Shown: positions 47,259 through 56,259 of the stretch, one piece after another
Layout of the letters: the number at the start of each line of letters is the position of its first letter
How positions within the stretch are numbered: the stretch's first letter is position 1
DNA from: Syntrophomonas sp.
GTDB lineage: Bacteria > Bacillota > Syntrophomonadia > Syntrophomonadales > Syntrophomonadaceae
Direction of reading: 5' to 3'
Assembly: GCA_028693695.1 (NCBI GenBank)
Contig: JAQUUV010000001.1
Coordinates: forward strand, 1-64,000
Length of the DNA stretch: 64,000 nt
Translations under genes and position numbers: made by a program
The notes under the pieces: generated by a model
Told to the model about the DNA's origin: nothing
The model's input: the letters and a program-made list of their open reading frames with translations, nothing else
The model's database searches: none

Positions 47259-49598
47259 TTATGATTCCTTGTCGGGCAATTCATCCGGTTCTTTAAATTC
47301 AATAGCATGGAATAGACCTAGTCCGCGGCTAAACGTCTCTTTGTGCAGAATGGGGGTTCCGGGATGGTTTTCAGTTGGACAGGGCCAATGAAGACCTGAA
47401 CCTTGCAATCTAGCATAGCTCATGCCGGCATAGGAAGGCGTGAGTAATCGCATTTCTTCGAAAATCTCCTCGGCATTGGTATAGGACATGGGGTATCCCA
47501 GTCTAGTAGCCAACTCACATAATATCCACCAGTCATCCTGCGCTTCACCTGGTCCGCTGACTGCTTTGCGTACTAGTTGTACCCGACGTTCGGTACTGGT
47601 GAAGGTTCCCTCTTTTTCAGCAAAGGAGAGACCCGGGAAGACTATATCCGCCTTTTGCGCGATTTCAGTCAGGAATATGTCCTGTACTATCAGGCATTCC
47701 AGTTTTTCCAGAGATTCTTCCATATGTAGAATATCCGGATCGCTAACTATCGGATTTTCTCCCAGCACAAACAGGCCCTTAATCTGGCCTGCATGGGCGG
47801 CATGAATGGTTTGGGCAACAGTTAAGCCATTCTCACCGGACAGTGTGAGCCCCCAGGCCTTTTCGAACTTATCGCGAATCTCACTATTAGTTGCCGCCTG
47901 ATAGGCAGGATAGGAACCCATATCACAGGCTCCCTGTAGATTGTTCTGTCCCTTCAGAGCATTGACCCCAGTTCCGGGTCTTCCCACATTTCCAGTCAGC
48001 ATGGCTAAATTGCACACTGATTTTACATTGTCGGTTCCGGTGCTGTACGGGGTTAGTCCCATGGAATAGCAGATAGCACTGGCTTCAGATTCGGCATAAA
48101 TCCGAGCCGCTTTTCTGATGTCATCGGCCAGTACACCTGTAATAGGCTCTACATATTCGGGGGTATATTTTTCTAAAATCTGTTTTAAAGCTGCAAAATT
48201 TTCGGTACGGCTCTCAATAAATTCCTTATCCAGAAGACTTTCTGTAATAATGACATTCATCATGCCATTAAGCAGGGCCACATCGGTACCGGGTCGGAAA
48301 TGCATATGAACATCGGCCATTGTGGCTAGGTCTGTGTAATGTGGGTCAGCTACTATTAATTTGGCACCATTCTTACGAACAGTTTGCTTGATCTTATAAC
48401 CGATGATCGGATGGCTTTCTGTGATGTTGCTGTCTATGACAAAAATAGCCCGGGCATCCTCGCCCATATCATTAATGGTATTGGTCATAGCCCCACTGCC
48501 AAATGCAGCACCGATTCCGGCTATACTGGAGGAATGGCGCCGGCGGGCACAAATGTCAATGTTGTTGGTTCCCAGGACAACTCTGGCAAACTTCTGGGCC
48601 AGATAGTTTTCTTCGTTGGTCCCCCGCGCTGAGGAGAACATTGCCACGCTATCTGCGCCATATTTATCTTTCATACCCTTGAGTTTTTCAACTGCAAGAT
48701 TCAATGCTTCGTCCCAGGATGCCGGGCGAAACTCCCCGTTTTCTTTAATTAAAGGAGTTGTAAGCCTTTCAGGAGAATGAATTAAATCCCATCCGAAGCG
48801 TCCTTTTACACACAGGGCACCTTTGTTAACCGGGCTGAATTCTAAATCTCTTACTGAGGTTACTCCTACTACATGATCGTCCTTGACATTCAATTCAAAG
48901 GTGCAGCCGGTACCGCAGTAGTTACAGGTAGTAAGTACCCCCTTAGTCTGAAATGACCTGCCTTTGCCGGCTGATACTTTACTGGTCAAAGCTCCTACTG
49001 GGCAGACCATTACACATTGGCCGCAAAATACGCAGCTTGAATCGGCCAGCTTGCCATCAAAAACGGTAGCTATCTTGGCATGATGGCCTCGATCTTTAAC
49101 ATTTATGGCCTGAGCACCGGTAATCTCTTCGCATGCCCGTACACACCTGGTACACATGATACATTTATCATAATCCCTTTTAATAAACGGATTGGGATCT
49201 TCCATGCCAAAATGCGGTCCTTGGCCCGCATAGCGGGAATCGGCAACTCCATAACGGTAACAATAATCTTGTAGCTTGCAGCTGCCATCTCTGTCGCAGG
49301 TATGGCATTCCAGTTTGTGACGGGCCAGCAATAATTCCAGGATAATTTTTCTGGATTCAACGACATCGTGGCTTTCAGTTTCTATAACCATGCCATTTTC
49401 AGCGGGGCTTACACAGGCAGCCATAAGGTTAGGTCTCCCTTTGGCTTCCACTACACACATACGGCATGATCCGGCTAATTTTAAATCAGGATCATAGCAC
49501 AGGGTAGGGACATTAGCGCCCGCCTGTTGACAGGCATCTAGAACCATTGTCCCTCTGGGCACTTGTATTTCCTTGCCATTTATCGTTAGTTTTATCAT
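47259..49598 (-). CDS. Second formate dehydrogenase subunit, C-terminally truncated, Arg at the Sec position
   Basis: The 779-residue protein is about 75 percent identical to the Sec-containing FdhA and has the same FeS motifs (GSCRMC, HKLECHTCDRDGSCKLQDYC, CIMCTRCVRAC, CVFCGQCVMVCP, CNYCGTGC). The active-site motif reads DICARRRHSSSIAG. Codon 354, where FdhA has Sec, is CGC (Arg), one base from Cys (TGC). The protein ends in ELPDKES, about 120 residues before the FdhA end, so most of the C-terminal cofactor domain is missing. It is probably inactive in formate oxidation, though the electron-transfer half could still work. Confidence 0.85.
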   Translation of the reverse strand: MIKLTINGKEIQVPRGTMVLDACQQAGANVPTLCYDPDLKLAGSCRMCVVEAKGRPNLMAACVSPAENGMVIETESHDVVESRKIILELLLARHKLECHTCDRDGSCKLQDYCYRYGVADSRYAGQGPHFGMEDPNPFIKRDYDKCIMCTRCVRACEEITGAQAINVKDRGHHAKIATVFDGKLADSSCVFCGQCVMVCPVGALTSKVSAGKGRSFQTKGVLTTCNYCGTGCTFELNVKDDHVVGVTSVRDLEFSPVNKGALCVKGRFGWDLIHSPERLTTPLIKENGEFRPASWDEALNLAVEKLKGMKDKYGADSVAMFSSARGTNEENYLAQKFARVVLGTNNIDICARRRHSSSIAGIGAAFGSGAMTNTINDMGEDARAIFVIDSNITESHPIIGYKIKQTVRKNGAKLIVADPHYTDLATMADVHMHFRPGTDVALLNGMMNVIITESLLDKEFIESRTENFAALKQILEKYTPEYVEPITGVLADDIRKAARIYAESEASAICYSMGLTPYSTGTDNVKSVCNLAMLTGNVGRPGTGVNALKGQNNLQGACDMGSYPAYQAATNSEIRDKFEKAWGLTLSGENGLTVAQTIHAAHAGQIKGLFVLGENPIVSDPDILHMEESLEKLECLIVQDIFLTEIAQKADIVFPGLSFAEKEGTFTSTERRVQLVRKAVSGPGEAQDDWWILCELATRLGYPMSYTNAEEIFEEMRLLTPSYAGMSYARLQGSGLHWPCPTENHPGTPILHKETFSRGLGLFHAIEFKEPDELPDKES

Positions 49599-49621
49599 TG
49601 TCTTTCCTCCTTTCCTTAGAA

Positions 49622-49690
49622 TTAAAATATTTTCCCAGCATATTCGTGAGCAAAAGGTTTAATGGCAGATTGATTTTCCTTTCCGTCGAT
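49622..49690 (-). pseudogene. nuoF 3'-end remnant before fdhA2
   Basis: The frame QSAIKPFAHEYAGKIF then stop copies the last residues of the NuoF-like protein (QSTIKHFAHEYARKIV). The spacer and AAGGAGG site to fdhA2 are also copied. It shows that fdhA2 once followed its own nuoF. Confidence 0.85.
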
Positions 49691-49736
49691 GATAAGTTTG
49701 ATTGATTACACTCTAAACACTCCCTTCAAAATAGCC

Positions 49737-50030
49737 GTAAAAAAACCTCCTATCTGTACAGGAGGGTAGACTTATTTGCCATAGTAAATCCATGACAATA
49801 TACTGCATTCAAATGCATGCTCCCCCCTGACCAGAAACACCTCAAAGCGCAAAACGCATACTAGCACCCGACTTCCCTTGTAAAGAAAGTCTGGGCAACA
49901 CAAATTGCCTTTACTGACCAGTAACTCCTTTCCAAGCAAGGGAGGCAAATCCGTTTCCCGATTTACCGTGCCGGTAAAGAAAACCGAGTCGGCTAAATCC
50001 CCATGGCCGAAGCTTTAGGCGAAGTAGCTT
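49737..50030 (-). promoter_or_regulatory. Structured leader motif, copy D (fdh operon), with terminator
   Basis: On the - strand: GGTAAATCGGGAAACGGATT, then TGCCTCCCTTGCTTGGAAAG and GAGTTACTGG (49970-49918). A terminator CCTCC ... GGAGG plus TTTTTTT lies at 49766-49737. The core matches copies B and C. By its place before fdh it could be a Moco/Wco-type riboswitch, but I could not confirm the family. Confidence 0.6.
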
Positions 50031-50458
50031 TGGAGCTAAACGTTTGAATATTATTTAGTTGTTTTCGAAATATTTTTATTATTCTTACAGGTATTATTCT
50101 TCATCCGGATGCAAACGAATAATAATATACACATCTATACATATATTAACATAACACAACATAACATTACTAGATTACTTTTTATTTTAATTTAATAATG
50201 ACTCGTCATATAAAAACTATACTCGACTTTACTTAACAGCATTAAAATGCTACAGAATGAAATCGCTAGTATCCGCAGGATTGAGTGATCAATATTGTTC
50301 TAATTTATCTATAAAATCACTAATTTGCCGCAGAGAATGCCATATGGCTCTTCAGCGACATTTCATTGAAATTTAATAGTTTGCTATTCGCTTACCGTTT
50401 TTGGGGTTGAAAATGGGCAGTATATTACGAGCTAAATATTTAAACTTACAATAAAAAA
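50031..50458. other. AT-rich intergenic region with repeat
   Basis: No gene is seen. At 50401-50431 lies TTGGGGTTGAAAATGGGCAG followed by TATATTAC, which recurs at 52916-52945 and brackets the next two genes. Confidence 0.5.
50401..50432. repeat. Direct repeat, left (possible att site)
   Basis: GGGGTTGAAAATGGGCAxTATATTAC is shared with 52916-52945, apart from one extra base. It brackets the HsdR-N-like gene and the integrase. Confidence 0.55.
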
Positions 50459-51208
50459 TTATTTAGCAGCATATTTTCGTAAACACTCCTGTATTCGTTG
50501 TCTAAGGATAGTCTGATTTGAAATTTCCATGTGGCTAAAATTCGTTGGGGAATTCTCCAGAAACAAATCCAGTAGTAATTCAACAATCATACTGTTTGTT
50601 ATTTCCTGGTCCTTCACGGAGCGGCTGGTCATTATCTTGATCCGCAGCTTATTGAGAGCATCATGAGTTTTATCGGATACCTTATACCCCCTGTTTTTAA
50701 GCACGATTTCATCCACCGAAATATTTGGTACAGGCAGCTCATTAATATACTTTTCTAATAAACCGCTTATAATGCTTTCTTTAGACATTAATTGGAGTTT
50801 ATCCTGGGCATCATTATCTCTAATATCGATGGTCATCTTCAGTACCGGATTACCTTCGATATTATATAGATTCCACTGTACCCCGTTTGTAGACACCAAA
50901 TATTTTGAAGGTGACGCTTTTGCTGTAGCAGATATTTTGGGCAGTACCTGGCTTAGATCAGAATACAGAGGTCGAATATCAACTAATAATATAGGAAGCA
51001 ACTGGGCAAACAAAGCATATGAAATCTCACTACCCTGCTTTAACCCCATCGGTTTGTAATCTGCAACAACTTCGCTCAGGTTTGATAGATTCCAGCCAAT
51101 TGATTCAAGTACCGGGCTAACAAATGCTCGGTCTGTATTCCTCTCATTTAAACCCGTATTAGCAGCTTTTAATGTGGCGCTTAAAGTAATCAATGTTTCC
51201 CTTATCAT
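50459..51208 (-). CDS. HsdR N-terminal-like (type I restriction) domain protein
   Basis: The first 140 residues of this 249-residue protein resemble the nuclease-like N-terminal domain of HsdR and related orphan proteins: NERNTDRAFVSPVLESIGWN (residues 21-40), a Glu in EVVADYK and a central strand YLVSTNGVQWNLYN. The rest is helical, without a helicase part. Orphans of this kind are often taken as restriction or defence proteins. It is divergent from the integrase, and short direct repeats flank both, so it may be cargo of a small mobile unit. Confidence 0.7.
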   Translation of the reverse strand: MIRETLITLSATLKAANTGLNERNTDRAFVSPVLESIGWNLSNLSEVVADYKPMGLKQGSEISYALFAQLLPILLVDIRPLYSDLSQVLPKISATAKASPSKYLVSTNGVQWNLYNIEGNPVLKMTIDIRDNDAQDKLQLMSKESIISGLLEKYINELPVPNISVDEIVLKNRGYKVSDKTHDALNKLRIKIMTSRSVKDQEITNSMIVELLLDLFLENSPTNFSHMEISNQTILRQRIQECLRKYAAK

Positions 51209-51521
51209 ATATTAACCTCACTTTTTAATATTTTAATAATATTATATTTGTAAAGTTACTTTATGTAAATAGATATATGTAATTTAGATTATTATATTTT
51301 TAACTTTTACAAAATCTTTAAGCTATTTTCCTTGCATTATTGATATATTGTGATGTTTATAAAAGCACAGTATTATAAACATATTTATTTTTCAACGTAT
51401 TACTATATTGTTTTTATGTTGTTGTTAAACTTTTTATCGTATATACTTTAACTAAGTTAACGTTACTTTATAATATATAGCCAGCATTTTTATATCTATT
51501 ATTATTTAGGAGGTATATATA
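51209..51521. other. AT-rich divergent promoter region
   Basis: About 85 percent A+T, no gene. It should hold the promoters of the divergent HsdR-N-like and integrase genes. No clear operator was seen. Confidence 0.4.
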
Positions 51522-52520
51522 ATTAACGGAGATTTAATTATCAACCAACCAAATATTTTGAATCCCCCAGTCGCAGGTGTAAATAGCGATGCACATCTAA
51601 TAGCAATGTTTTTGTCCAGTCGAAAAAGAAAATCAGCAAACACTGCCTATGTCTATTCTGGGGTTCTGAATGAATTTTTCGCCCTTTTGGGCAATAAATC
51701 TATCCGCACCATTACATATAGTGATCTGGTGGACTATTCCGAGTACCTGGCTGCGCCCGATTATGATCGTAATCCTGCAACGCTGGCAGTCAGCACCCAG
51801 AACCGCAAAATAGCCACTATTAAAAGCCTTTTTTCCTATGCTAAAAAAATCGGATATGTAACATTTAATCCGGCTGAACCCCTGGAAACAAAGCGGGTAG
51901 ACTCTAAAATAGCCCAAAGGATTTTAATGGAGACAGAATTAGAAAGCATTGTCATGGCGGCTCAGGAGACAGGGAAACTATCTTTATTGGTTGTAATATT
52001 TTTCGCCTGTACCGGTTGCAGGGTAAGTGAATTGGCCAATGCGATGTGGAAATCCATATTTATCGCACCTCAAGGAGAACGATGTATAACGATAACTGGT
52101 AAAGGAAACAAGGATCGGATTATCAAAATACCAGATTTGTTGTGGGATACAATATTAGATTACCGGGAAGATAAGGGGCTTATATGTGGGATAGATGCGC
52201 AATCCTACTCTCCATTAATAGTAAATAAATTCGGGAACAGTATGTCTACCCAATCCATCTGGAAAATAATTAAAGACGTAACGACCCGGTCTGGGGTAAA
52301 GAAAAATGTTTCCCCTCACTGGCTCAGACATACGTTTGCCACGGAGGTAGCTAAAAATAAAAACAGTAATCTTTGGCAATTACAAAATGATTTAGGGCAC
52401 AGCAGTATCCGAACCACAGAGGGATATGTTCATATAGCTCAAGGGATGGCCGAAACCAGTGTTGATCATCTTAATTACCTTCCTACTCTAGGAAAACATA
52501 TTACCAAAAAAGACATTTAA
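51522..52520 (+). CDS. Tyrosine recombinase/integrase
   Basis: The catalytic domain is complete: ACTGCRVSELANAMW (Arg I), TGKGNKDRIIKIP (Lys), HWLRHTFATEVA (HxLR) and LGHSSIRTTEGYVHI (H, Tyr). The N-terminal SAM-like core-binding domain covers about residues 20-120. No ATG or GTG starts the frame. A perfect AGGAGG lies 8 nt before an in-frame ATT at 51522, which would be a rare start codon. The next option is TTG 51558 without a ribosome site. Length is 320-332 residues. Confidence 0.85.
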   Translation: MNGDLIINQPNILNPPVAGVNSDAHLIAMFLSSRKRKSANTAYVYSGVLNEFFALLGNKSIRTITYSDLVDYSEYLAAPDYDRNPATLAVSTQNRKIATIKSLFSYAKKIGYVTFNPAEPLETKRVDSKIAQRILMETELESIVMAAQETGKLSLLVVIFFACTGCRVSELANAMWKSIFIAPQGERCITITGKGNKDRIIKIPDLLWDTILDYREDKGLICGIDAQSYSPLIVNKFGNSMSTQSIWKIIKDVTTRSGVKKNVSPHWLRHTFATEVAKNKNSNLWQLQNDLGHSSIRTTEGYVHIAQGMAETSVDHLNYLPTLGKHITKKDI

Positions 52521-52981
52521 CCGTCCGTTAAACCATAAAAATTAAAAACTCCACCGTACTTCTCGCAGACCATGTTGCGATGAAGTTAATTCCGATTGAG
52601 TTCCTTCATTATAATATGTAATAATTTTGCCTGCTTTCAGCAAGGGCACATTATTGAATGAGACTTTTTACCCCCTGCCCTATTATCTCAAATTCAAGAA
52701 AGATGTCCTCCCCCACGAAATACTCACCATTTATAGGCGATAATCTATATGAATGCCAGCGATTGGTTTACATAATATTTATTATTGTCAACCTATATGC
52801 TATACTTTCCCATATCATGACCCATAATATTACGTTTTTGCGGCAGAGGCTGCCAAACGGCTCACCAGGACCTTTTTGCACATTTTTGATAGTTTAATAT
52901 TCGGCTGCCGCTTTTAGGGGTTGAAAATGGGCATATATTACATGGTGTTTTTGTGGTAACAGCAAGTTTCATTGTCGCTCT
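52521..52981. other. Intergenic region with gene fragment and repeat
   Basis: A - strand piece reads LSPINGEYFVGEDIFLEFEI then a stop after KSLIQ (about 52655-52750). It is a fragment of an unknown gene. The direct repeat partner lies at 52916-52945. Confidence 0.4.
52916..52945. repeat. Direct repeat, right (possible att site)
   Basis: GGGGTTGAAAATGGGCATAT followed by ATTAC matches 50401-50431. Confidence 0.55.
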
Positions 52982-53245
52982 TTATTTATCGCCGTAATGT
53001 GTTCGACATTGCAGAATAATAATTTGGTCATCTTCGATGTAGTACACAAGACGGTTTGTTTCATCTATCCTTCTGCTCCAGCACTTTTGGGCATCGTATT
53101 TCAATGGCTCGGGTTTACCTATGCCATCGTAACCGTTCTTTTCAATATCTTTGAGTAATTGGTTGATTCTTTTTAGGGTTCGCTTATCCTGCGTTTGCCA
53201 ATAAAGGTAATCTTCCCATGCGTCATCATGCCATATTTTATTCAT
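52982..53245 (-). CDS. YoeB-type mRNA interferase toxin
   Basis: The 87-residue protein matches Txe/YoeB: WHDDAWEDYLYWQTQDKRTL (residues 4-23), the catalytic Glu in EPLKYD, the Arg in CWSRRIDETNRLVYYI and the C-terminal His/Tyr in CRTHYGDK. It would cut mRNA on the ribosome. It overlaps the antitoxin gene by 8 bp, and the antitoxin comes first. Size is typical. Confidence 0.92.
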   Translation of the reverse strand: MNKIWHDDAWEDYLYWQTQDKRTLKRINQLLKDIEKNGYDGIGKPEPLKYDAQKCWSRRIDETNRLVYYIEDDQIIILQCRTHYGDK

Positions 53246-53507
53246 CGTCCACCTCTATCAAGTCGTGGACAACCCCCTTGCCAACCTTAATATCGGCAAT
53301 AGCTTCTCTAATCCTGTTTTGGTTGTATTCGTTGAAAAAGCCATCTTTGGGCATAGCAATCTCAAACGGTATTTTTTGCTCTCTCACAACCGCTTTTATA
53401 AAAATTGTGAATGCCGTTGTCATATTCATGCCAAACTCAGAAAATAGGTACTCTGCTTGCTTTTTTAAATCCTCATCTATGCGAATGTTTATGCTCGTTT
53501 GTGCCAT
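53238..53507 (-). CDS. RelB/DinJ-type antitoxin
   Basis: The 89-residue protein starts TSINIRIDEDLKKQAEYLFS, the ribbon-helix-helix DNA-binding domain of RelB/DinJ. It continues with FGMNMTTAFTIFIKAVVREQ and a toxin-wrapping tail. RelB-type antitoxins usually pair with RelE or YafQ, so pairing with YoeB is a mixed but known arrangement. It is first in the operon with an AAGGAGT site and probably represses its own promoter. Confidence 0.9.
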   Translation of the reverse strand: MAQTSINIRIDEDLKKQAEYLFSEFGMNMTTAFTIFIKAVVREQKIPFEIAMPKDGFFNEYNQNRIREAIADIKVGKGVVHDLIEVDDE

Positions 53508-53680
53508 TTAAAAACACTCCTTCTATCACATTGTATATTCAATGTACATCAATAACTATTATATGTAAAGTCATTGTGTTTAAACATCAATATTTTTTGG
53601 GGTTATATAGCCTTTCGGGTGGGATCATTTATCCCTACCGTAATTATCTATCCATAAATCCAAGAAGCTAATTCTATAAA

Positions 53681-54073
53681 TCAGAATTTAATTATTTTTG
53701 GGGCAGCAGTAAAAGAAGAAATCGTAGCAACGGCATCTTTCAGATACAATACCTGCGTGTTATCGTCTGTTGCAGAATACATGGCCTGTAATTCAGGATA
53801 GTTATCGAGCATACACTGCTTTGCATCCACACGGTCATCCTCTAACGCAATTGCCTGAATCCGAATCCATTCGCCGCCATTCATGGCACAAATCTCAACT
53901 TTGGGATTTGCCATCATTTGTTTTGAAACATCCTTGACCTTACCTGTCTGGATATAAAGTTTATCCTCAAAGAGATTAACAGTTCCGAATGGGCGAACTC
54001 TTGGTTGGTCACCATCCACCGTTGCCAGATAATAGGTCCCACACTTTTTTAAAAAATCATAGACTTCCTGCAT
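53681..54073 (-). CDS. Pyridoxamine 5'-phosphate oxidase-type flavin-binding protein
   Basis: The 130-residue split-barrel protein reads CGTYYLATVDGDQPRVRPFG (residues 11-30) and IQTGKVKDVSKQMMANPKVE, the FMN-binding strands of PNPOx-like proteins, with GEWIRIQAIAL next. It likely binds FMN or F420-like flavin. The substrate is unknown. A GGAGGAAATA site precedes ATG. It stands alone between toxin-antitoxin genes and gene fragments. Confidence 0.85.
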   Translation of the reverse strand: MQEVYDFLKKCGTYYLATVDGDQPRVRPFGTVNLFEDKLYIQTGKVKDVSKQMMANPKVEICAMNGGEWIRIQAIALEDDRVDAKQCMLDNYPELQAMYSATDDNTQVLYLKDAVATISSFTAAPKIIKF

Positions 54074-54320
54074 AGATTATTTCCTCCGTTCATATTGGAA
54101 TTGACTTTTCCAAGCATTTACAGTTCCATTGTATCATGAACTCTGCAAAATATTAGAAACAATACTCAACGCATCTTCAAATAGCCTGTACCTTACGTTG
54201 TAGTTGCTTTATTACTTGTGCTTTTATAGTACCAATGTGTAGATAAGTGTTCAAAAACAAAGCCATGAAAAATCTCTTTCAATGCATCAGCATTGATCTA
54301 AGTGAACCGACAAATAATCG

Positions 54321-54515
54321 TCATCCATTGGAAGCTGATAATACTGCCAGATTTTGATATTTACAAAGGCAATCAACGAATCTGAAACCGGCTTTTCTCA
54401 GGTCATTGTCCATGTCCCATAGTGTACCTGGCATATCCCTCATGGCTTTGTAGTTTTCAAGTTGTTTTTTCTTCAATGCGTCTCCAAGATCAATCTTCAT
54501 TAAACCCACAGCCAT
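54321..54515 (-). pseudogene. Methyltransferase, C-terminal fragment
   Basis: The last 40 residues (LWDMDNDLRKAGFRFVDCLC then KYQNLAVLSAS) look like the end of a class I methyltransferase. The SAM-binding motifs are absent. The upstream DNA does not continue the gene. Confidence 0.55.
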
Positions 54516-54598
54516 TTCAATTACGTTATATGGCAGGCTGTGTGAAAACCATTAATAAGCCTAATACCAAAATAGTGTAACTGTGCTGCCGAACTGAT

Positions 54599-54973
54599 TT
54601 ATGGTTTCCATAGAATAATTCCTTCAGTTTTGTTCTGACTTTCGTAGGCCAGAAAGTCAGAATATGTTTTTACTTTGCCTTCAATCACCGCTCTGCAAAC
54701 ATTTATTCCCGGAACCTTTCTATTTAGTCTGCATGCTGTATTTTTTATGGTCAAAATTATTTCTTTAGACTCAGGGGTTAAAGAATCTAGTATTCTCTCT
54801 GCAACCTCCTCAAATACGCCTGCATATGGTGAGGCCTTGGCAATATGGATCATATAGATTTGCCAGATATCATTTTGCTCGTCCTCATATAAAGCATGCC
54901 ATTCCAGACACATATCATCTTCATTTAACAGGTTAGAGTATTCTATTTTAGGATTTAGATACGAGCTTTTCAC
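54599..54973 (-). CDS. Unknown protein, 124 residues
   Basis: I do not recognise a family. The protein is acidic and soluble, with a possible strand-rich start (LEWHALYEDEQNDIWQIYMI) and a helical middle (EEVAERILDSLTPESKEIIL). A Cys-containing end reads NVCRAVIEGKVKTYSDF. The frame is intact, but the start has only a weak AGCTCGTATC region upstream. It lies among gene fragments, so it may be a remnant itself. Confidence 0.45.
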   Translation of the reverse strand: MKSSYLNPKIEYSNLLNEDDMCLEWHALYEDEQNDIWQIYMIHIAKASPYAGVFEEVAERILDSLTPESKEIILTIKNTACRLNRKVPGINVCRAVIEGKVKTYSDFLAYESQNKTEGIILWKP

Positions 54974-55006
54974 TGGCCATCTGAGCCATAAGAATCTTGC
55001 GCTTTA

Positions 55007-55288
55007 TCAAAAGGAGTAATCCGGGTGAACTATCAATTTCCCTATGTAACAAGTTCCATCGTTTCCAAAGGCTCTGACCGAGCCGACAATTTTTCGGTCC
55101 TCAACCGCCTTAAGGATAATTGAGTTTTTTGCCTCTTCCTGGAGCCCTCCCAGGGTTTGAACAAGTGGCGGTATTCCATAATCATTATAGATGGCTGCTT
55201 CACTTTGGTAAGCGAGTTTCTGAAGATTCAGGATTTCTTTCAAAATCATCCTTTGATGCAATATCCACTGACGGAAAAATATAATCAA
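55007..55288 (-). pseudogene. GNAT acetyltransferase, N-terminal fragment
   Basis: The stretch ILKEILNLQKLAYQSEAAIY and then AFGNDGTCYIGKLIVHPDY is the first half of a GNAT-fold N-acetyltransferase up to the strand before the acetyl-CoA loop. The RGxGIG loop and the rest are missing after HPDYSF. The upstream 15 or so codons come from other sequence. Confidence 0.7.
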
Positions 55289-55445
55289 TCCCGGAAGACG
55301 CTTTTAATCGTTCTGATAATTCTTTCATGCAGACCAGCTTCTTTCTCTTTCTCTTGCATAATACTGCGCAGCAATAATAAGTTTATTCACTCTGTTAAAT
55401 GATGTAAAATATAATCATTAATAACAAACATTGGAGGTCTTTAAT

Positions 55446-55622
55446 TTGAGTAAATATCAAAAGTGGACCGTTGCATTTTGCCTTTTATTTGCTGCATCAA
55501 GTATGATTGGGCAAGTAACAAGAACATCTACCTACATGCATTCGGTTTCGATCTTTACCACGATATTATTTGTTATTTTAGCTTCTATTTACGCATATAA
55601 AGCATATTATAATGGGCGCTAA
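55446..55622 (+). CDS. Small two-helix membrane protein
   Basis: 58 residues from TTG 55446, which has GGAGG 9 nt upstream. Two hydrophobic helices (WTVAFCLLFAASSMIGQV and VSIFTTILFVILASIYAYKA) are joined by a short polar loop. No family is recognised. The intact frame and good ribosome site argue that it is real. Confidence 0.5.
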   Translation: MSKYQKWTVAFCLLFAASSMIGQVTRTSTYMHSVSIFTTILFVILASIYAYKAYYNGR

Positions 55623-55749
55623 TGATTCGCACTCATCTTAATGTTCTTTTTTAACATTATGCGCAGCAGTATATTTTCAACAGAACAAAAAGTTATTAAT
55701 AACTAAACTAGAGAATCCATTATAAAAGTAATATTAAAGGTGGATAACT

Positions 55750-56259
55750 ATGAACCATTTCATTAAAGCTATATTGCTTAATTCTATAGTTAACGTTTGG
55801 CCTTGGATACGAATATCTTTAATCGGATTTATAATTGGTATCAGTCTCTGTGGTTTTTGCATTTGGGTAAACCCCAGCACGGTAATTTTTTCTGTAGATA
55901 TGGCAACAATAAATAGCAGTTCACATTTGGAAATTGCAGGAATATTAGCTGCTAAAATTATAAAGATTTTATTGATTGTAATAATATGTTTATTTATTCC
56001 TAGGAATAAGTTTGGTGTTGCAATAGGTAAAATATTGTTTTTATTGATATCAATATATCTGGGCTTTTGCTTCGTATTATTTTTTAAGAGCTCAGGCGAA
56101 GATTATTTAACTCTTGTTTATCTAAGTGTACAGGTATTTTCTGTCCTCTGGTGCCTTTACATTGGAACTTTAAAAACAGATTTTATTGAAAAAACCAAGT
56201 TAGGCATAATGCCGTTTTTGCTTTTAGCGGCTGTTAGTATATGTCAAACCTTTTTTTAA
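55750..56259 (+). CDS. Five-helix membrane protein of unknown function
   Basis: The 169-residue protein has about five hydrophobic segments (residues 18-38, 55-85, 93-115, 125-140, 150-168) with few charged residues. I do not recognise a family. AAAGGTGGATAACT precedes ATG 55750. It lies 128 bp after the small membrane protein on the same strand, so the two may share a transcript. Confidence 0.55.
   Translation: MNHFIKAILLNSIVNVWPWIRISLIGFIIGISLCGFCIWVNPSTVIFSVDMATINSSSHLEIAGILAAKIIKILLIVIICLFIPRNKFGVAIGKILFLLISIYLGFCFVLFFKSSGEDYLTLVYLSVQVFSVLWCLYIGTLKTDFIEKTKLGIMPFLLLAAVSICQTFF

Noticed and set aside
50250..50285. 16S rRNA-like stretch GAAATCGCTAGTATCCGCAG
   Set aside because: Only about 20 bases resemble 16S rRNA and the flanks do not. 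It is chance.
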